From positions 2,108,001 through 2,172,000 of the forward strand of contig NZ_CP108430.1 in NCBI RefSeq assembly GCF_041435335.1: a stretch of DNA of 64,000 bases, written 5' to 3'. Below, piece after piece: positions 1 through 8,131 of this stretch; position 1 is the stretch's first letter, and each line of letters starts with the position of its first letter. The position numbers and the translations under genes were made by a program. The stretch comes from Streptomyces sp. NBC_01283. Lineage in GTDB: Bacteria > Actinomycetota > Actinomycetes > Streptomycetales > Streptomycetaceae. The notes under the pieces are model-generated. The model did not search any database. It was not told the origin of the DNA and was given only the letters and a program-made list of their open reading frames with translations.

Positions 1-415
1 TCGCGATGCCGAGGTAGGCGCCGCGCAGGCGACCGGCGATCGGGCTGAAGAGGCCGCCCGCGATCCCCGCGACGCCGACGGCCAGGGCGGCCGCGATCCA
101 GGTGGGCAGGCCCAGGCCGGTGAGGCCGTCCTTGCCGTCCCCCGCGAAGACGCAGTATCCGTACGCGCCGATCGCGAGGAAGAAGGCGTGGCCCATGGAG
201 AGCTGGCCGGTCGCGCCGGTGAGGAGGTTGAGGCCGATGGCGCCGATCGCGGCGGCCATGGCGAAGAGGCCGGCCTGGAGCCAGAAGCGGTCGAGGTAGA
301 AGGGCAGGGCGAGCAGCAGCACCGCGCCCGCGATCCAGAGGTATATGCGGGGGCGGGTCGGCATCGTACGGACTCGGGAGCGCAACTCCCTCCCGCGGGC
401 CAGGACTTCAGACAC
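1..415 (-). CDS. livM: Branched-chain amino-acid ABC transporter permease LivM (partial)
   Basis: Inner-membrane permease of the branched-chain amino-acid (HAAT) importer; only about the first 138 codons are in the window and the 3' end lies beyond base 1. The translation has a hydrophobic first helix followed by the LivM hallmark LLTGATGQLSMGHAFF and then an IGAYGY segment. I chose the GTG at 413-415 because AAGGAG lies 7 bases upstream inside livH; it overlaps the livH stop by 8 bases. An ATG at 362-364 is the alternative but has no nearby ribosome site. It is the last visible gene of livF-livG-livH-livM. No periplasmic binding protein is visible and it may follow beyond the left edge. Confidence 0.9.
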   Translation of the reverse strand, partial: MSEVLARGRELRSRVRTMPTRPRIYLWIAGAVLLLALPFYLDRFWLQAGLFAMAAAIGAIGLNLLTGATGQLSMGHAFFLAIGAYGYCVFAGDGKDGLTGLGLPTWIAAALAVGVAGIAGGLFSPIAGRLRGAYLGIA

Positions 416-1298
416 GGGCGAGCTCCTTCGTGCCGAAGAGTCCGGCGGGCCGGACGAGGAGGATGACGGTCATCACGAGGTAGGGCGCGAGGTCGCCGAG
501 CCCTCTGCCCAGGAAGGTGAGTTCACTCTGGTACCCGGTGGCGAGGGATTCGGTGACCCCGACCACGAGCCCGCCGACGAGCGCGCCCGTGGTGGAGTCG
601 AGGCCGCCGAGGATCGCGGCGGGGAACGCCTTCAGCGCGGCCAGGGAGGTGGCCCGTTCGAGCCCCGGGGTGGGGAAGACGGTGAGGAAGAGCGCGGCCA
701 CGGCGGCGAGGCCTCCCGCCACCGCCCAGGCGCCGAGCGAGACCCGGCCGAGCCGCACGCCCATCAGGGCGGCGGTCTCGGGGCTCTCCGCGGCGGCGCG
801 CATCGCCACGCCCCAGGAGGTGTAGCGGAAGGCGAGCAGGAAGACGGTGATGAGGAGCGCGGCGGCGACGAACGCGGCGATCCGCGTGTGGGCGATGGAG
901 ACCGACCCGATGGTGAGCACCGAGTCGCCCCAGGGGTCGCCGAGGGCGAGCACGTCGGTGCCGAGGCGGCGGGTGAGTTCGGTGGTGAGCAGGATGTCGA
1001 CGCCGATGGTGACGATGGCCAGGACGCTGTGGTCGGAGCCCCGGTAGCGCCGCATGACGAAGAACTCGATGGCGGCGCCGACGACGGCGGCGCCCGCGAT
1101 GCCGACGAGCAGCGCCGGCCAGAAGCCGATGTCGTCGTGGAGGGACGCGGTGAAGTAGCCGCCGGCCAGGAGCAGCGAGGCGTGCGCGAAGTTCACGACT
1201 TCGGTGGCCCGGAAGATGACGACGAAGCCGAGGGCGATGAGCGCGTAGACGGATCCCATCGAGAGGCCGTTGAGGAGGAGTTCGACGAAGGTGGTCAC
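408..1298 (-). CDS. livH: Branched-chain amino-acid ABC transporter permease LivH
   Basis: Second transmembrane permease of the LIV-type importer, 296 residues, the normal family length. The opening GLSMGSVYALIALGF motif and the repeated hydrophobic segments fit LivH, as does the conserved loop EALKAFPAAILGGLDS-like region near residue 230 (here AALKAFPAAILGG). The start is a GTG at 1296-1298 that overlaps the livG stop as GTGA, giving translational coupling. Longer upstream readings run out of frame through livG and are shadows. It should pair with LivM and be energised by LivG and LivF. Confidence 0.93.
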   Translation of the reverse strand: MTTFVELLLNGLSMGSVYALIALGFVVIFRATEVVNFAHASLLLAGGYFTASLHDDIGFWPALLVGIAGAAVVGAAIEFFVMRRYRGSDHSVLAIVTIGVDILLTTELTRRLGTDVLALGDPWGDSVLTIGSVSIAHTRIAAFVAAALLITVFLLAFRYTSWGVAMRAAAESPETAALMGVRLGRVSLGAWAVAGGLAAVAALFLTVFPTPGLERATSLAALKAFPAAILGGLDSTTGALVGGLVVGVTESLATGYQSELTFLGRGLGDLAPYLVMTVILLVRPAGLFGTKELARV

Positions 1299-2113
1299 GA
1301 GGTGGCCCCCTCTCCCAGGTACGCGCGCACGACCGCCGGGTCGTTCTGTACGTCGGCCGGAGCTCCGTCGGCTATCCGGCGTCCGAAGTCCAGTACGGTC
1401 ACCGCGTCCGCGAGCCGCATCACCACCCCCATGTCGTGTTCCACCAGGACGATCGAGATTCCGAGGCTGTCGCGGACGCCCGCGATGACGGCGGCGGTGC
1501 GTTGCCGCTCGTCCGCGGTCATGCCCGCGACGGGCTCGTCGAGCAGGAGCAGCCGGGGCTCCATGCACAGGGCGCGCGCCAGCTCGGCGAGTTTCTGCTG
1601 CCCGTACGGCAAAGAGCCCGCGGGCGCGTGGAGTTGATGTTCGATGCCGACGAACGCGGCGATCTCCCGCACCCGCTCGCGGTGCAGCCGCTCCTCGCGG
1701 GCCGCCGACGGGAGGCGGAGTCCCGCGGCGAGGAATCCCGTGCGGGTCAGCCGGTGGCGGCCGAGCATCAGGCTGTCGGCGACCGTCGCGCGCGGCGGCA
1801 GGGCGAGGTTCTGGAAGATCCGCGCGACGCCGAGGCCCGCGATGCGGTGCGGAGGCATCGCCGTCAGCTCGTGTTCACCGAAGCGGACGCTGCCGCCGGT
1901 GGCGCGGTACACGCCGGACAGGACGTTGAAGCAGGTGGACTTCCCGGCGCCGTTGGGTCCGATGACGGCGTGCACAGTGCCGGGCCTGACGGTGAAACTG
2001 ACGGCGTCGAGGGCGGTGAGGCCCGCGAATCGGACGGTCAACTCCCTTACTTCCAGGGCGGGTACGTCGAATGCGCGCGGCGGCGCGTCGGCCGCCGAGG
2101 GGTTCTCGGTCAT
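1295..2113 (-). CDS. livG: Branched-chain amino-acid ABC transporter ATPase LivG
   Basis: Cytoplasmic ATP-binding subunit of the LIV importer, 272 residues. Walker A GPNGAGKS is at about residues 52-59. The LivG-specific signature loop reads SLPYGQQ instead of LSGGQ, Walker B is LLLLDEP, and VLVEHDM carries the switch histidine. A short acidic/alanine-rich N-terminus precedes the domain. The ATG at 2111-2113 overlaps the livF stop (ATGA) and its own stop overlaps livH (GTGA), so four genes are likely one transcript. The longer open frame upstream is antisense-like shadow sequence and was rejected. Confidence 0.94.
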   Translation of the reverse strand: MTENPSAADAPPRAFDVPALEVRELTVRFAGLTALDAVSFTVRPGTVHAVIGPNGAGKSTCFNVLSGVYRATGGSVRFGEHELTAMPPHRIAGLGVARIFQNLALPPRATVADSLMLGRHRLTRTGFLAAGLRLPSAAREERLHRERVREIAAFVGIEHQLHAPAGSLPYGQQKLAELARALCMEPRLLLLDEPVAGMTADERQRTAAVIAGVRDSLGISIVLVEHDMGVVMRLADAVTVLDFGRRIADGAPADVQNDPAVVRAYLGEGATS

Positions 2114-2922
2114 CGTCGGCCCGCCCAACGGCTTAGCTGCGGATGGACACTGACGCCGCGTGAGGCGTCGGCAGCGGCGGTCTCGTCGACCACGCCGAGG
2201 TAGCGGCGGCGCACCTCGTCGGAGGCGGCCAGCTCGTCCGCGGCTCCGGACAGGGCCACTTCGCCCACGTCCAGGACGTACGCACTCGACGCGAGGCGCA
2301 GCGCCAGGGCGGCGTTCTGCTCGACGAGGAGTACCGAGGTGCCCTGGGCGTTGATCTCCTGGATGGTGTCGGCGATGCGTGCCGCCATCAACGGGGCGAG
2401 TCCCAGGGAGGGTTCGTCCAGGAGCAGCAACTTCGGCGAGGCCATCAGCGCCCTCGCGACCGCGAGCATCTGCTGCTCGCCGCCCGAGAGGAGCCCGGCC
2501 CGCTGGCCCGCGCGCTCCTGGAGCACGGGGAAGAGTTCGTGGACGCGGTCCATGGCCGTGCTCTTCACGGCGCGGCTGCCCGCGGATCCGAGAGCGCCCG
2601 CCCGCAGATTGTCCGCGACGGTCATCCGGGCGAACACCTGTCTGCCTTCCGGCACTTGGGACACTCCGGCGGCGACCACCCGGTCCGGGTGCAGACCGTC
2701 GATGCGCCGCCCGCCGAAGTGGATGGAGCCGGTGGTCAGCGCCCCCCGGTGAAAGGCGAGGGTGCGTGAAATGGCGCGCAGGAGCGTCGACTTGCCCGCG
2801 CCGTTGCCGCCGAGGACGGCGACGACGGCGCCGTCCGGTACTTCGAGCGACACCTGGCGCAGCGCGCGCACCGGCCCGTATCCGACGGACGCGTCCTGTA
2901 CGACCAGTCCGGAACCACCCAC
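2110..2922 (-). CDS. livF: Branched-chain amino-acid ABC transporter ATPase LivF
   Basis: Second ATPase subunit of the LIV importer, 270 residues, first gene of the operon. Walker A GGNGAGKS lies at residues 38-45, the signature is LLSGGEQQ, Walker B LLLLDEPS, and LVEQNAA carries the switch region typical of LivF. After residue ~238 there is a 30-residue tail beyond the usual end, so a slightly longer than average C-terminus. The GTG start at 2920-2922 has AGGGGG about 9 bases upstream. It faces the PucR-type regulator gene across roughly 270 bases, which would hold both promoters. Confidence 0.93.
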   Translation of the reverse strand: MGGSGLVVQDASVGYGPVRALRQVSLEVPDGAVVAVLGGNGAGKSTLLRAISRTLAFHRGALTTGSIHFGGRRIDGLHPDRVVAAGVSQVPEGRQVFARMTVADNLRAGALGSAGSRAVKSTAMDRVHELFPVLQERAGQRAGLLSGGEQQMLAVARALMASPKLLLLDEPSLGLAPLMAARIADTIQEINAQGTSVLLVEQNAALALRLASSAYVLDVGEVALSGAADELAASDEVRRRYLGVVDETAAADASRGVSVHPQLSRWAGRR

Positions 2923-2930
2923 CTGGGACC

Positions 2931-2970
2931 CCCTGTCCTGTCTGTCCTGTGCCTGTCCTGCTCGTCACGC
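2931..2970. repeat. Short CTGTCCTG direct repeats in the livF / PucR divergent region
   Basis: The octamer CTGTCCTG occurs three times within about 35 bases just upstream of livF (minus strand gene). The arrangement is tandem-like but irregularly spaced. It could be a regulator site for the liv operon or simple slippage sequence; nothing else supports a function. Confidence 0.4.
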
Positions 2971-3194
2971 AGGGGCGCCCCCTGCTACCGGGCCCTCCGC
3001 GTGGCACTCAGCCCAGCACCGCCGCGCCCGGCCGTCCACGACCTGTCCCCGAATCGCTGCGGGTGACCAGCGGGACCGGCCGCCGCTTGTGCACGGGCAC
3101 AACACCCCGTGTCAGGGGCCTGCCAGGGCGGCCGGGCGATGGCATCCTCCGCAGCACGGAGGCACGGCGGGCGGCGGCGATGGGGGGCGGATCC

Positions 3195-4421
3195 ATGAGC
3201 GGGCGCAGGCCTCGGACGGGCCATGACTGGAAGGTGCTCGAGAAGGCGTGCGTGGCGCTGAAGCCCCGCATTCCCGAGCTGGTGGACGAACATCTGCGGC
3301 AGCTCTCCGAGCACTCGCCGGTGTACGCGCGCGTGCTGCCGTACGACCAGCAGTGGCGGGAGGCGGAGGAGGCGATGCGCATCGGCATCGAGACGATCTC
3401 GGCGCCGCGCGCGTCACCGCGCCGCGATCTGGAGTACGCGGAGGAGGCCGGCAGGCGCCGTGCCCAGCAGGGGATGCCGCTCGACCTGGTGGTGCACTCG
3501 TACCGCAACGCGGGCTATCTGGTCTGGGACTCGCTGCTCGAAGGCGTGGTGGGGCAGGACCCGGAGAAGCTGGCGGTCCTGATGCGGTCGGCGACGATGG
3601 TGTGGTCGGCGGTCGACGCGCAGGCGGCGGCAGCGTCCGACGCGTACCGGGCGACGGAGCTGGAGCTGCGGCAGCGCACCGACGAGCAGTTGCAGGCGCT
3701 GCTCGACGCCCTCCTCGAAGGCCAGTCCGCGCCCGGACTCGTGGCGCAGGTGGCCGCGGGGCTCGATCTGCCGGAGCGCGGGCCGTACGCGGTGGTGGTG
3801 CTGCGCGCCGAGCGCCGGGACGGGCGGGCCGCGTTCCACCGGCAGATCCAGCGGGCCGGGTTCCGCTTCGTCTGGCGCATGCGGACGGACCGGGAGGTGG
3901 GCGTGGTGGCGCTCGGCACGGAGGAGGGCCTGGACGAGCTGGCCGCCGCGCTGGAGGGTCGGTGCCCCGGGCCCGGCGGGATCAGCCCGGTGGTGGCGGG
4001 GCTCTCCGAACTCGGGCATGCGCGACGCCTGGCCGAGCTGGCCCTGCGTACGTGTCCGCCGGACGCGACCGGGATCGTACGGCTCGACGAGCGGATGCCG
4101 ACGGCGCTGGTGGTGAGCCAGCCGGAGCTGGCGGGGCGCCTTGTGTCGGACGTCTTCGGGGAGGTGCTCGCGCTGGAACCGGCGGACCGTGCGGTGCTCC
4201 TGGAGACGCTGGACGCGTGGCTGCTGTGCGAGGGGTCGGCGGGGCGGGCCGCGGGGCGGCTCTACTGCCACCGGAACACGGTGTTCAACCGCTTGCGCCG
4301 GCTTGAGCAGCTGACCTCGCGGTCGCTGGCCAGGCCTCGGGACCTGATGGAGATGACGCTGGCCCTGGACGCGTATCGGCTGGCGCCGGGCCAGGGCGGT
4401 GTCCCGGGGGCGCCGCGCTGA
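3195..4421 (+). CDS. PucR/CdaR-family transcriptional regulator
   Basis: Predicted DNA-binding regulator of about 408 residues. The C-terminal ~60 residues carry the PucR-type helix-turn-helix, with the typical core AGRLYCHRNTVFNRLRRLEQ and a trailing LALDAYRL helix. The middle part is a degenerate GGDEF/CdaR-like sensory domain and the N-terminus is helical and charged. The ATG at 3195 follows GGGGGGCGG with close spacing; an in-frame ATG at 3180 would add five residues. It is divergent from livFGHM, so control of branched-chain amino-acid uptake is a reasonable guess, but no ligand can be read from sequence. Confidence 0.85.
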   Translation: MSGRRPRTGHDWKVLEKACVALKPRIPELVDEHLRQLSEHSPVYARVLPYDQQWREAEEAMRIGIETISAPRASPRRDLEYAEEAGRRRAQQGMPLDLVVHSYRNAGYLVWDSLLEGVVGQDPEKLAVLMRSATMVWSAVDAQAAAASDAYRATELELRQRTDEQLQALLDALLEGQSAPGLVAQVAAGLDLPERGPYAVVVLRAERRDGRAAFHRQIQRAGFRFVWRMRTDREVGVVALGTEEGLDELAAALEGRCPGPGGISPVVAGLSELGHARRLAELALRTCPPDATGIVRLDERMPTALVVSQPELAGRLVSDVFGEVLALEPADRAVLLETLDAWLLCEGSAGRAAGRLYCHRNTVFNRLRRLEQLTSRSLARPRDLMEMTLALDAYRLAPGQGGVPGAPR

Positions 4422-4457
4422 TCACCGGCTCCGCCGAGTTCGTCCTCGAACGCCGGA

Positions 4458-4477
4458 CGGGCTGAAGATCCAGCCCG
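4458..4477. terminator. Hairpin between convergent PucR regulator and glycerate kinase
   Basis: A 7-bp perfect stem CGGGCTG / CAGCCCG with a 6-base loop AAGATC sits between two converging genes. There is no U-tract, as is common for streptomycete terminators. The surrounding bases (a CGCCGGACGGGCTG string) resemble an element I recall from many streptomycete intergenic regions. Confidence 0.5.
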
Positions 4478-4532
4478 CCCGAGTCCGTCACCGCCCCTGC
4501 CCAGTGCAGCCCAGCCCAGCGCAGCGCAGCGC

Positions 4533-5684
4533 CTAGGCCAGGAAGTCCCGGGCGATGCCCTCCGCCACCGTTTCGAGGATGGGCCCCGCCTCGGCGATGC
4601 ACCGGGCGACATCCGGCTCCACGTCAGTGAGGGCGTACGCGCGGCGGATGCCCGCCTTGCCGAGGGCCTCCGCCGGGAGTGCCAGGCGGCCGCAGACCGC
4701 CACGACCTCGACGCCCGCCTCGCGGGCCGCCGCCGCCACACCGGCGGGAGCCTTGCCGTGGAGGGTCTGCTCGTCCAGCGAGCCCTCCCCCGTGATCACC
4801 AGCGACGCCCGCGCGAGGGCGGGCGCGAAGCCGAGGACGTCCAGCATGACCTCGATCCCGGGCCGGAAGCTCGCGCCGAGCCCGACCAGGGCTCCGTAGC
4901 CGATGCCGCCCGCCGCTCCGGCGCCCGGGGACTCCGCGTACTCGAGGGCGGCGGAGCCCACCGAACGGGAGAGCACCTGCGCGAAGTGCGCGAGGGCCGC
5001 GTCCAGCTCGGCGACGTCCTCCGGGGTCGCCCCCTTCTGCGGCCCGTACACCGCCGGAGCGCCCTTCGGGCCGGTCAGCGGGTTGTCCACGTCGCTGGCC
5101 AGGACCAGGTCGACCGAGGCGAACCGCTTGTCGAGGCCGGACAGGTCCGCCGTGGCCAGCGAGGCCAGCGGGCCGCCTCCCGGTGCCACGGGCTCCCCCG
5201 CCGCGTCCAGGAAGACCGCGCCGAGCGCGGCCAGCATCCCGGCGCCGCCGTCCGTCGTCGCGCTGCCTCCGACGCCGAAGACGATGGTCCGCGCGCCCGC
5301 GTCGAGCGCGGCGCGCAGCAGTTCCCCGGAGCCGTACGTCGTGGACGTGAGCGGGGCGAAGACTCCCTCGGGCAGGAGCTGGAGGCCCGAGGCCTCCGCC
5401 ATCTCCACCACGGCGGTGCCGTCCCGCAGCGCGTAGGCCGCGGTGACCTCGTCGCCGAGCGGTCCCGTCACCCGCACCTCACGGCGCTCGAAACCGGCCG
5501 CGACCGCCGCGGCGACCGTGCCGTCGCCCCCGTCGGCCACCGGCAGGGCCTCGACCTTCACCTGCGGGGCGACACGGTGGAGCCCGGCCGTCACCCGCTC
5601 CGCGACCTGCACGGCCGTGAGTGAGCCCTTGAACTTGTCCGCGGCGATGAGCACATGCCCCGCCGTCCCAGCAGCGTCCGCCAC
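4533..5684 (-). CDS. Glycerate kinase (type I, GarK/GlxK family)
   Basis: Phosphorylates D-glycerate with ATP, feeding glyoxylate, serine or tartronate breakdown into glycolysis; 383 residues, the family norm. Visible family blocks in order: IAADKFKGSLTA near the N-terminus, VADGGDGT, GVGGSATTDGGAGMLAALG, SDVDNPLTGPKGA and TGEGSLDEQT. The GTG at 5682-5684 is chosen because the family begins a few residues before the IAADKFKGS block and AAGGGG lies 7 to 8 bases upstream. It is a single-gene unit convergent with the PucR regulator. Whether the product is 2- or 3-phosphoglycerate cannot be decided here. Confidence 0.93.
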   Translation of the reverse strand: MADAAGTAGHVLIAADKFKGSLTAVQVAERVTAGLHRVAPQVKVEALPVADGGDGTVAAAVAAGFERREVRVTGPLGDEVTAAYALRDGTAVVEMAEASGLQLLPEGVFAPLTSTTYGSGELLRAALDAGARTIVFGVGGSATTDGGAGMLAALGAVFLDAAGEPVAPGGGPLASLATADLSGLDKRFASVDLVLASDVDNPLTGPKGAPAVYGPQKGATPEDVAELDAALAHFAQVLSRSVGSAALEYAESPGAGAAGGIGYGALVGLGASFRPGIEVMLDVLGFAPALARASLVITGEGSLDEQTLHGKAPAGVAAAAREAGVEVVAVCGRLALPAEALGKAGIRRAYALTDVEPDVARCIAEAGPILETVAEGIARDFLA

Positions 5685-5988
5685 CTTGCATCCCCTTGCT
5701 TTCCGGGCCTTGCTCGCGTCAAGGCAGTCGCGCCGCTGCGACCATAACCGCAGGAAGGGCCGCCTGCCCATGGCCGTCCGCATATCGGAGCCTCAGCCCT
5801 CCCCTTTAAATCGCTCTAAATCTACCCATAAGAGCGCAACATGATCATGGGAATGATCGATCAGGGGCTCCAAAGGGAGCCTCAGGAGCAGGGGACGTGG
5901 AACGAAAACCAGACGAACCTCTCACGCTCCGCGCCGAACCGGTGACGTAGACCGCGCACGAGCGCCCCGAATTCGGTAGACCGGACGC
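5685..5988. other. 304-bp divergent intergenic region, glycerate kinase / ADP-ribosylglycohydrolase
   Basis: No coding sequence is seen. It holds an AT-richer island around 5800-5860 with TTTAAATC and TCTAAATC near-repeats, followed by the dyad at 5840-5858. A TAGACC box at 5977-5982 lies six bases before the ATG at 5989. Confidence 0.5.
5840..5858. promoter_or_regulatory. Dyad-symmetric candidate operator
   Basis: Two nested symmetries: the palindrome CATGATCATG at 5840-5849, and the inverted repeat GATCAT-GGGA-ATGATC at 5843-5858. It sits in the AT-richer part of the divergent promoter region, about 155 bases upstream of the glycerate kinase start. It is a plausible repressor site, but no regulator gene is adjacent. 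Confidence 0.4.
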
Positions 5989-7050
5989 ATGACCCCAGTG
6001 CATACGGAACTCGCCGACCGTGTCCTCGGCGGGTGGATCGGGCGGATCGCGGGCAACATGCTCGGCAAACCCATCGAGCGGGGCGACTACTGGACGCGGG
6101 AGCGCATCGAGCGCTATCTGCGGCAGGCCGACGCGCTGCCGCTCACCGACTATCTGCCCGAACCCCCTTCCTGGGTGGAGGAGTTCCAGCTGCGGCCCGA
6201 GTGGCAGAGTTGCGTACGCGGCAAGGTGCACGGCAGCTGCCGCGACGACGACGTCGACTACGCGATCCTCGGACTGCACCTCCTGGAGACCCACGGATTC
6301 ACGTTCAGCACCGAACAGGTCGGCGAGCTGTGGCTGACGCGCCTTCCCTATCTGCAGACGTTCACCGCCGAGCGCGCCGCGTACCGGAATCTCGTGAACG
6401 GGCTCAAGCCGCCGCTCACCGCGACGTACGAGAACTCCTGCCAGGAGTGGATCGGTGCCCTCATCCGTGCCGACATCTTCGGCTGGACGAACCCCGGCGC
6501 GCCGCGCCGCGCGGCCTCCCTCGCCCGCCGCGACGCCGTGCTCTCGCACACCGGCAACGGTGTCTACGGGGCGATGTGGGCGGCGGCGCTCGTCTCGGCC
6601 GCGTTCACCGCGGCCACGGCGCGCGCCGCGCTCGACGCCGCGTTCCGCGTGATCCCGTCGAGCTGCCGGCTCGCCCGTACGGTGCGCCGGGTCGTCTCGC
6701 TCCACGGGGCCGGACTCAGCTGGGAGGAGACGCTGGCCACCGCCGAGTCGGAGAGCTCCGGGATGAGCTGGATCCACGTGGTGCCGAACTCGGCCGTCCT
6801 GGCCGCCGGACTCCTCTACGGCGAGGGCGACTTCACCCGGACCATCGCCCTGACGGTGCGCGGCGGCCTCGACACCGACTCGAACGGCGCGACCGCCGGG
6901 TCCGTCGCGGGGGTGCTGTGCGGGGCCAAGGCGATCCCCGCGCAGTGGCGGGACCCTCTGGAGGACCGGGTACGGAGTGCGGTGTTCGGTTTTGACGGGG
7001 CCAGGGTCAGTGAACTGGCGGCGCGGACCGTTGAGTTGGCGAAGGAGTGA
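5989..7050 (+). CDS. ADP-ribosylglycohydrolase family protein
   Basis: DraG/ARH-fold enzyme of 353 residues expected to hydrolyse ADP-ribosyl bonds or related N-glycosides using a di-Mg centre. The metal-ligand acidic run RDDDVDYA is at about residues 85-92. The C-terminal metal motif reads GLDTDSNGATAGSVAG, near the usual GGDTDTNAAIAG. The N-terminal GGWIGRIAGNMLGKP is also typical. No Shine-Dalgarno is evident before the ATG and a TAGACC box lies six bases upstream, so the message may be leaderless. Substrate is unknown; no ADP-ribosyltransferase toxin or DraT partner is adjacent. Confidence 0.87.
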   Translation: MTPVHTELADRVLGGWIGRIAGNMLGKPIERGDYWTRERIERYLRQADALPLTDYLPEPPSWVEEFQLRPEWQSCVRGKVHGSCRDDDVDYAILGLHLLETHGFTFSTEQVGELWLTRLPYLQTFTAERAAYRNLVNGLKPPLTATYENSCQEWIGALIRADIFGWTNPGAPRRAASLARRDAVLSHTGNGVYGAMWAAALVSAAFTAATARAALDAAFRVIPSSCRLARTVRRVVSLHGAGLSWEETLATAESESSGMSWIHVVPNSAVLAAGLLYGEGDFTRTIALTVRGGLDTDSNGATAGSVAGVLCGAKAIPAQWRDPLEDRVRSAVFGFDGARVSELAARTVELAKE

Positions 7051-7092
7051 CGGAAGCGGAGTGCGGGGGTGCGCCGCCCCTACCCTTTTCAC

Positions 7093-7584
7093 GTGACCAA
7101 TCAGGATTACGCCACGTACATCGCAGGCCTGCCCCGCATCATCGCCGGGGCCGCCGCGCTCTTCCGCGACACCGAGGGGCGGGTACTGCTCGTCGAGCCC
7201 AACTACCGCGAGGGGTGGGCCCTGCCCGGCGGCACCGTCGAGTCGGACGAGGGCGAGACACCGCGGCAGGGGGCGCGCCGCGAGACAGCCGAGGAGATCG
7301 GCCTGGACGTCGAGCTGGGGGCACTGCTCGCGGTGGACTGGGTGCGGGGTGTGGCGCGGCCTCCGCTGGTCGCCTATCTGTACGACGGCGGGGTGCTCGG
7401 CGACGACCGGCTGAAGTCGATCAGGCTCCAGGAGGACGAGCTGCTCTCCTGGCGTCTGGTGGCCCGCGAGGATCTGCCGGAGTTCCTGCCGGGCGAGCTG
7501 GGGCTGCGCGTGCGGGCCGGACTTGAGGCACTCGATGCGGGAACGGGGCCGGTCGAGCTGGAGGACGGCCTGCGGGTCGGCTGA
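7093..7584 (+). CDS. Nudix hydrolase with a lengthened Nudix box
   Basis: Predicted pyrophosphohydrolase of about 163 residues that cleaves nucleoside diphosphate-linked substrates. The Nudix region spans about residues 46-71: GG, VESDEGE, then RRETAEEIGLD. The catalytic RExxEE core is intact, but the spacing between the glycines and RE is two residues longer than GX5EX7REUXEEXGU. I prefer the GTG at 7093 because the family usually starts just before the DYATYIAGLP segment; a GTG at 7069 would add eight residues. It lies 42 bases after the ADP-ribosylglycohydrolase stop, so the two may be co-transcribed and both act on ADP-ribose-type substrates. Confidence 0.85.
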   Translation: MTNQDYATYIAGLPRIIAGAAALFRDTEGRVLLVEPNYREGWALPGGTVESDEGETPRQGARRETAEEIGLDVELGALLAVDWVRGVARPPLVAYLYDGGVLGDDRLKSIRLQEDELLSWRLVAREDLPEFLPGELGLRVRAGLEALDAGTGPVELEDGLRVG

Positions 7585-7615
7585 ACCCCGTGTTCCGACC
7601 GACCCTGCCTTCGGC

Positions 7616-8119
7616 TCAGAAGAGGGCATCCTCCTGGCGTGGTGTCGTCGCGCCCTCGAAGGCCAGCAGCCGCTGCTTGCGGTCGAGTCCGCCGCCGTAA
7701 CCGGTCAGGGAGCCGCCCGCGCCGATCACCCGGTGGCAGGGCACGATGACCCCGATCGGGTTCTTTCCGTTGGCGAGCCCGACCGCGCGTGACGCGTTGG
7801 GCTTGCCCAGCAGGGTGGCGAGCTCGCCGTACGTACGGGTCTCCCCGTACGGGATGAGCTGAAGCTGCTCCCAGACGGTGCGCTGGAACGGAGTGCCGTC
7901 GAGGCGCATCGGCAGGTCGAACTCCGTCAGCTCGCCCGCGAAGTAGGCATCGAGCTGCTCGATCGCCCCGCCGAAGGGTTCGGCGTCGCGGTCGCCGAAG
8001 GATTCCTCGGGCGGGCGGTGGCGCTGTTCCGTCATGTAGAGCCCGCTGAGGGTGCCCTCGGTGGCGACGAGGGTCAGGGGGCCGTAGGGGCTGTCGATGA
8101 GGGTGTGTTGGCGGTGCAC
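7616..8119 (-). CDS. ogt: Methylated-DNA--protein-cysteine methyltransferase
   Basis: Suicide repair enzyme that moves the methyl group from O6-methylguanine in DNA to its own cysteine; 167 residues. The active-site block IVPCHRVIG lies around residues 125-133 with the acceptor Cys in PCHR, followed by GYGGGLDRK. The helix-turn-helix part (TYGELATLLGKPNASRAVG) precedes it. It is the downstream gene of a two-gene unit with ada-alkA (12 bases between), which makes an alkylation-response operon very likely. Confidence 0.95.
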   Translation of the reverse strand: MHRQHTLIDSPYGPLTLVATEGTLSGLYMTEQRHRPPEESFGDRDAEPFGGAIEQLDAYFAGELTEFDLPMRLDGTPFQRTVWEQLQLIPYGETRTYGELATLLGKPNASRAVGLANGKNPIGVIVPCHRVIGAGGSLTGYGGGLDRKQRLLAFEGATTPRQEDALF

Positions 8120-8131
8120 GGGTGCTGCCTC

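Noticed and set aside
345..1637. Long plus-strand open frame over the liv genes
   Set aside because: Arg/Gly/Glu-rich composition is the antisense reading of high-GC livH and livG; no domain pattern or ribosome site.
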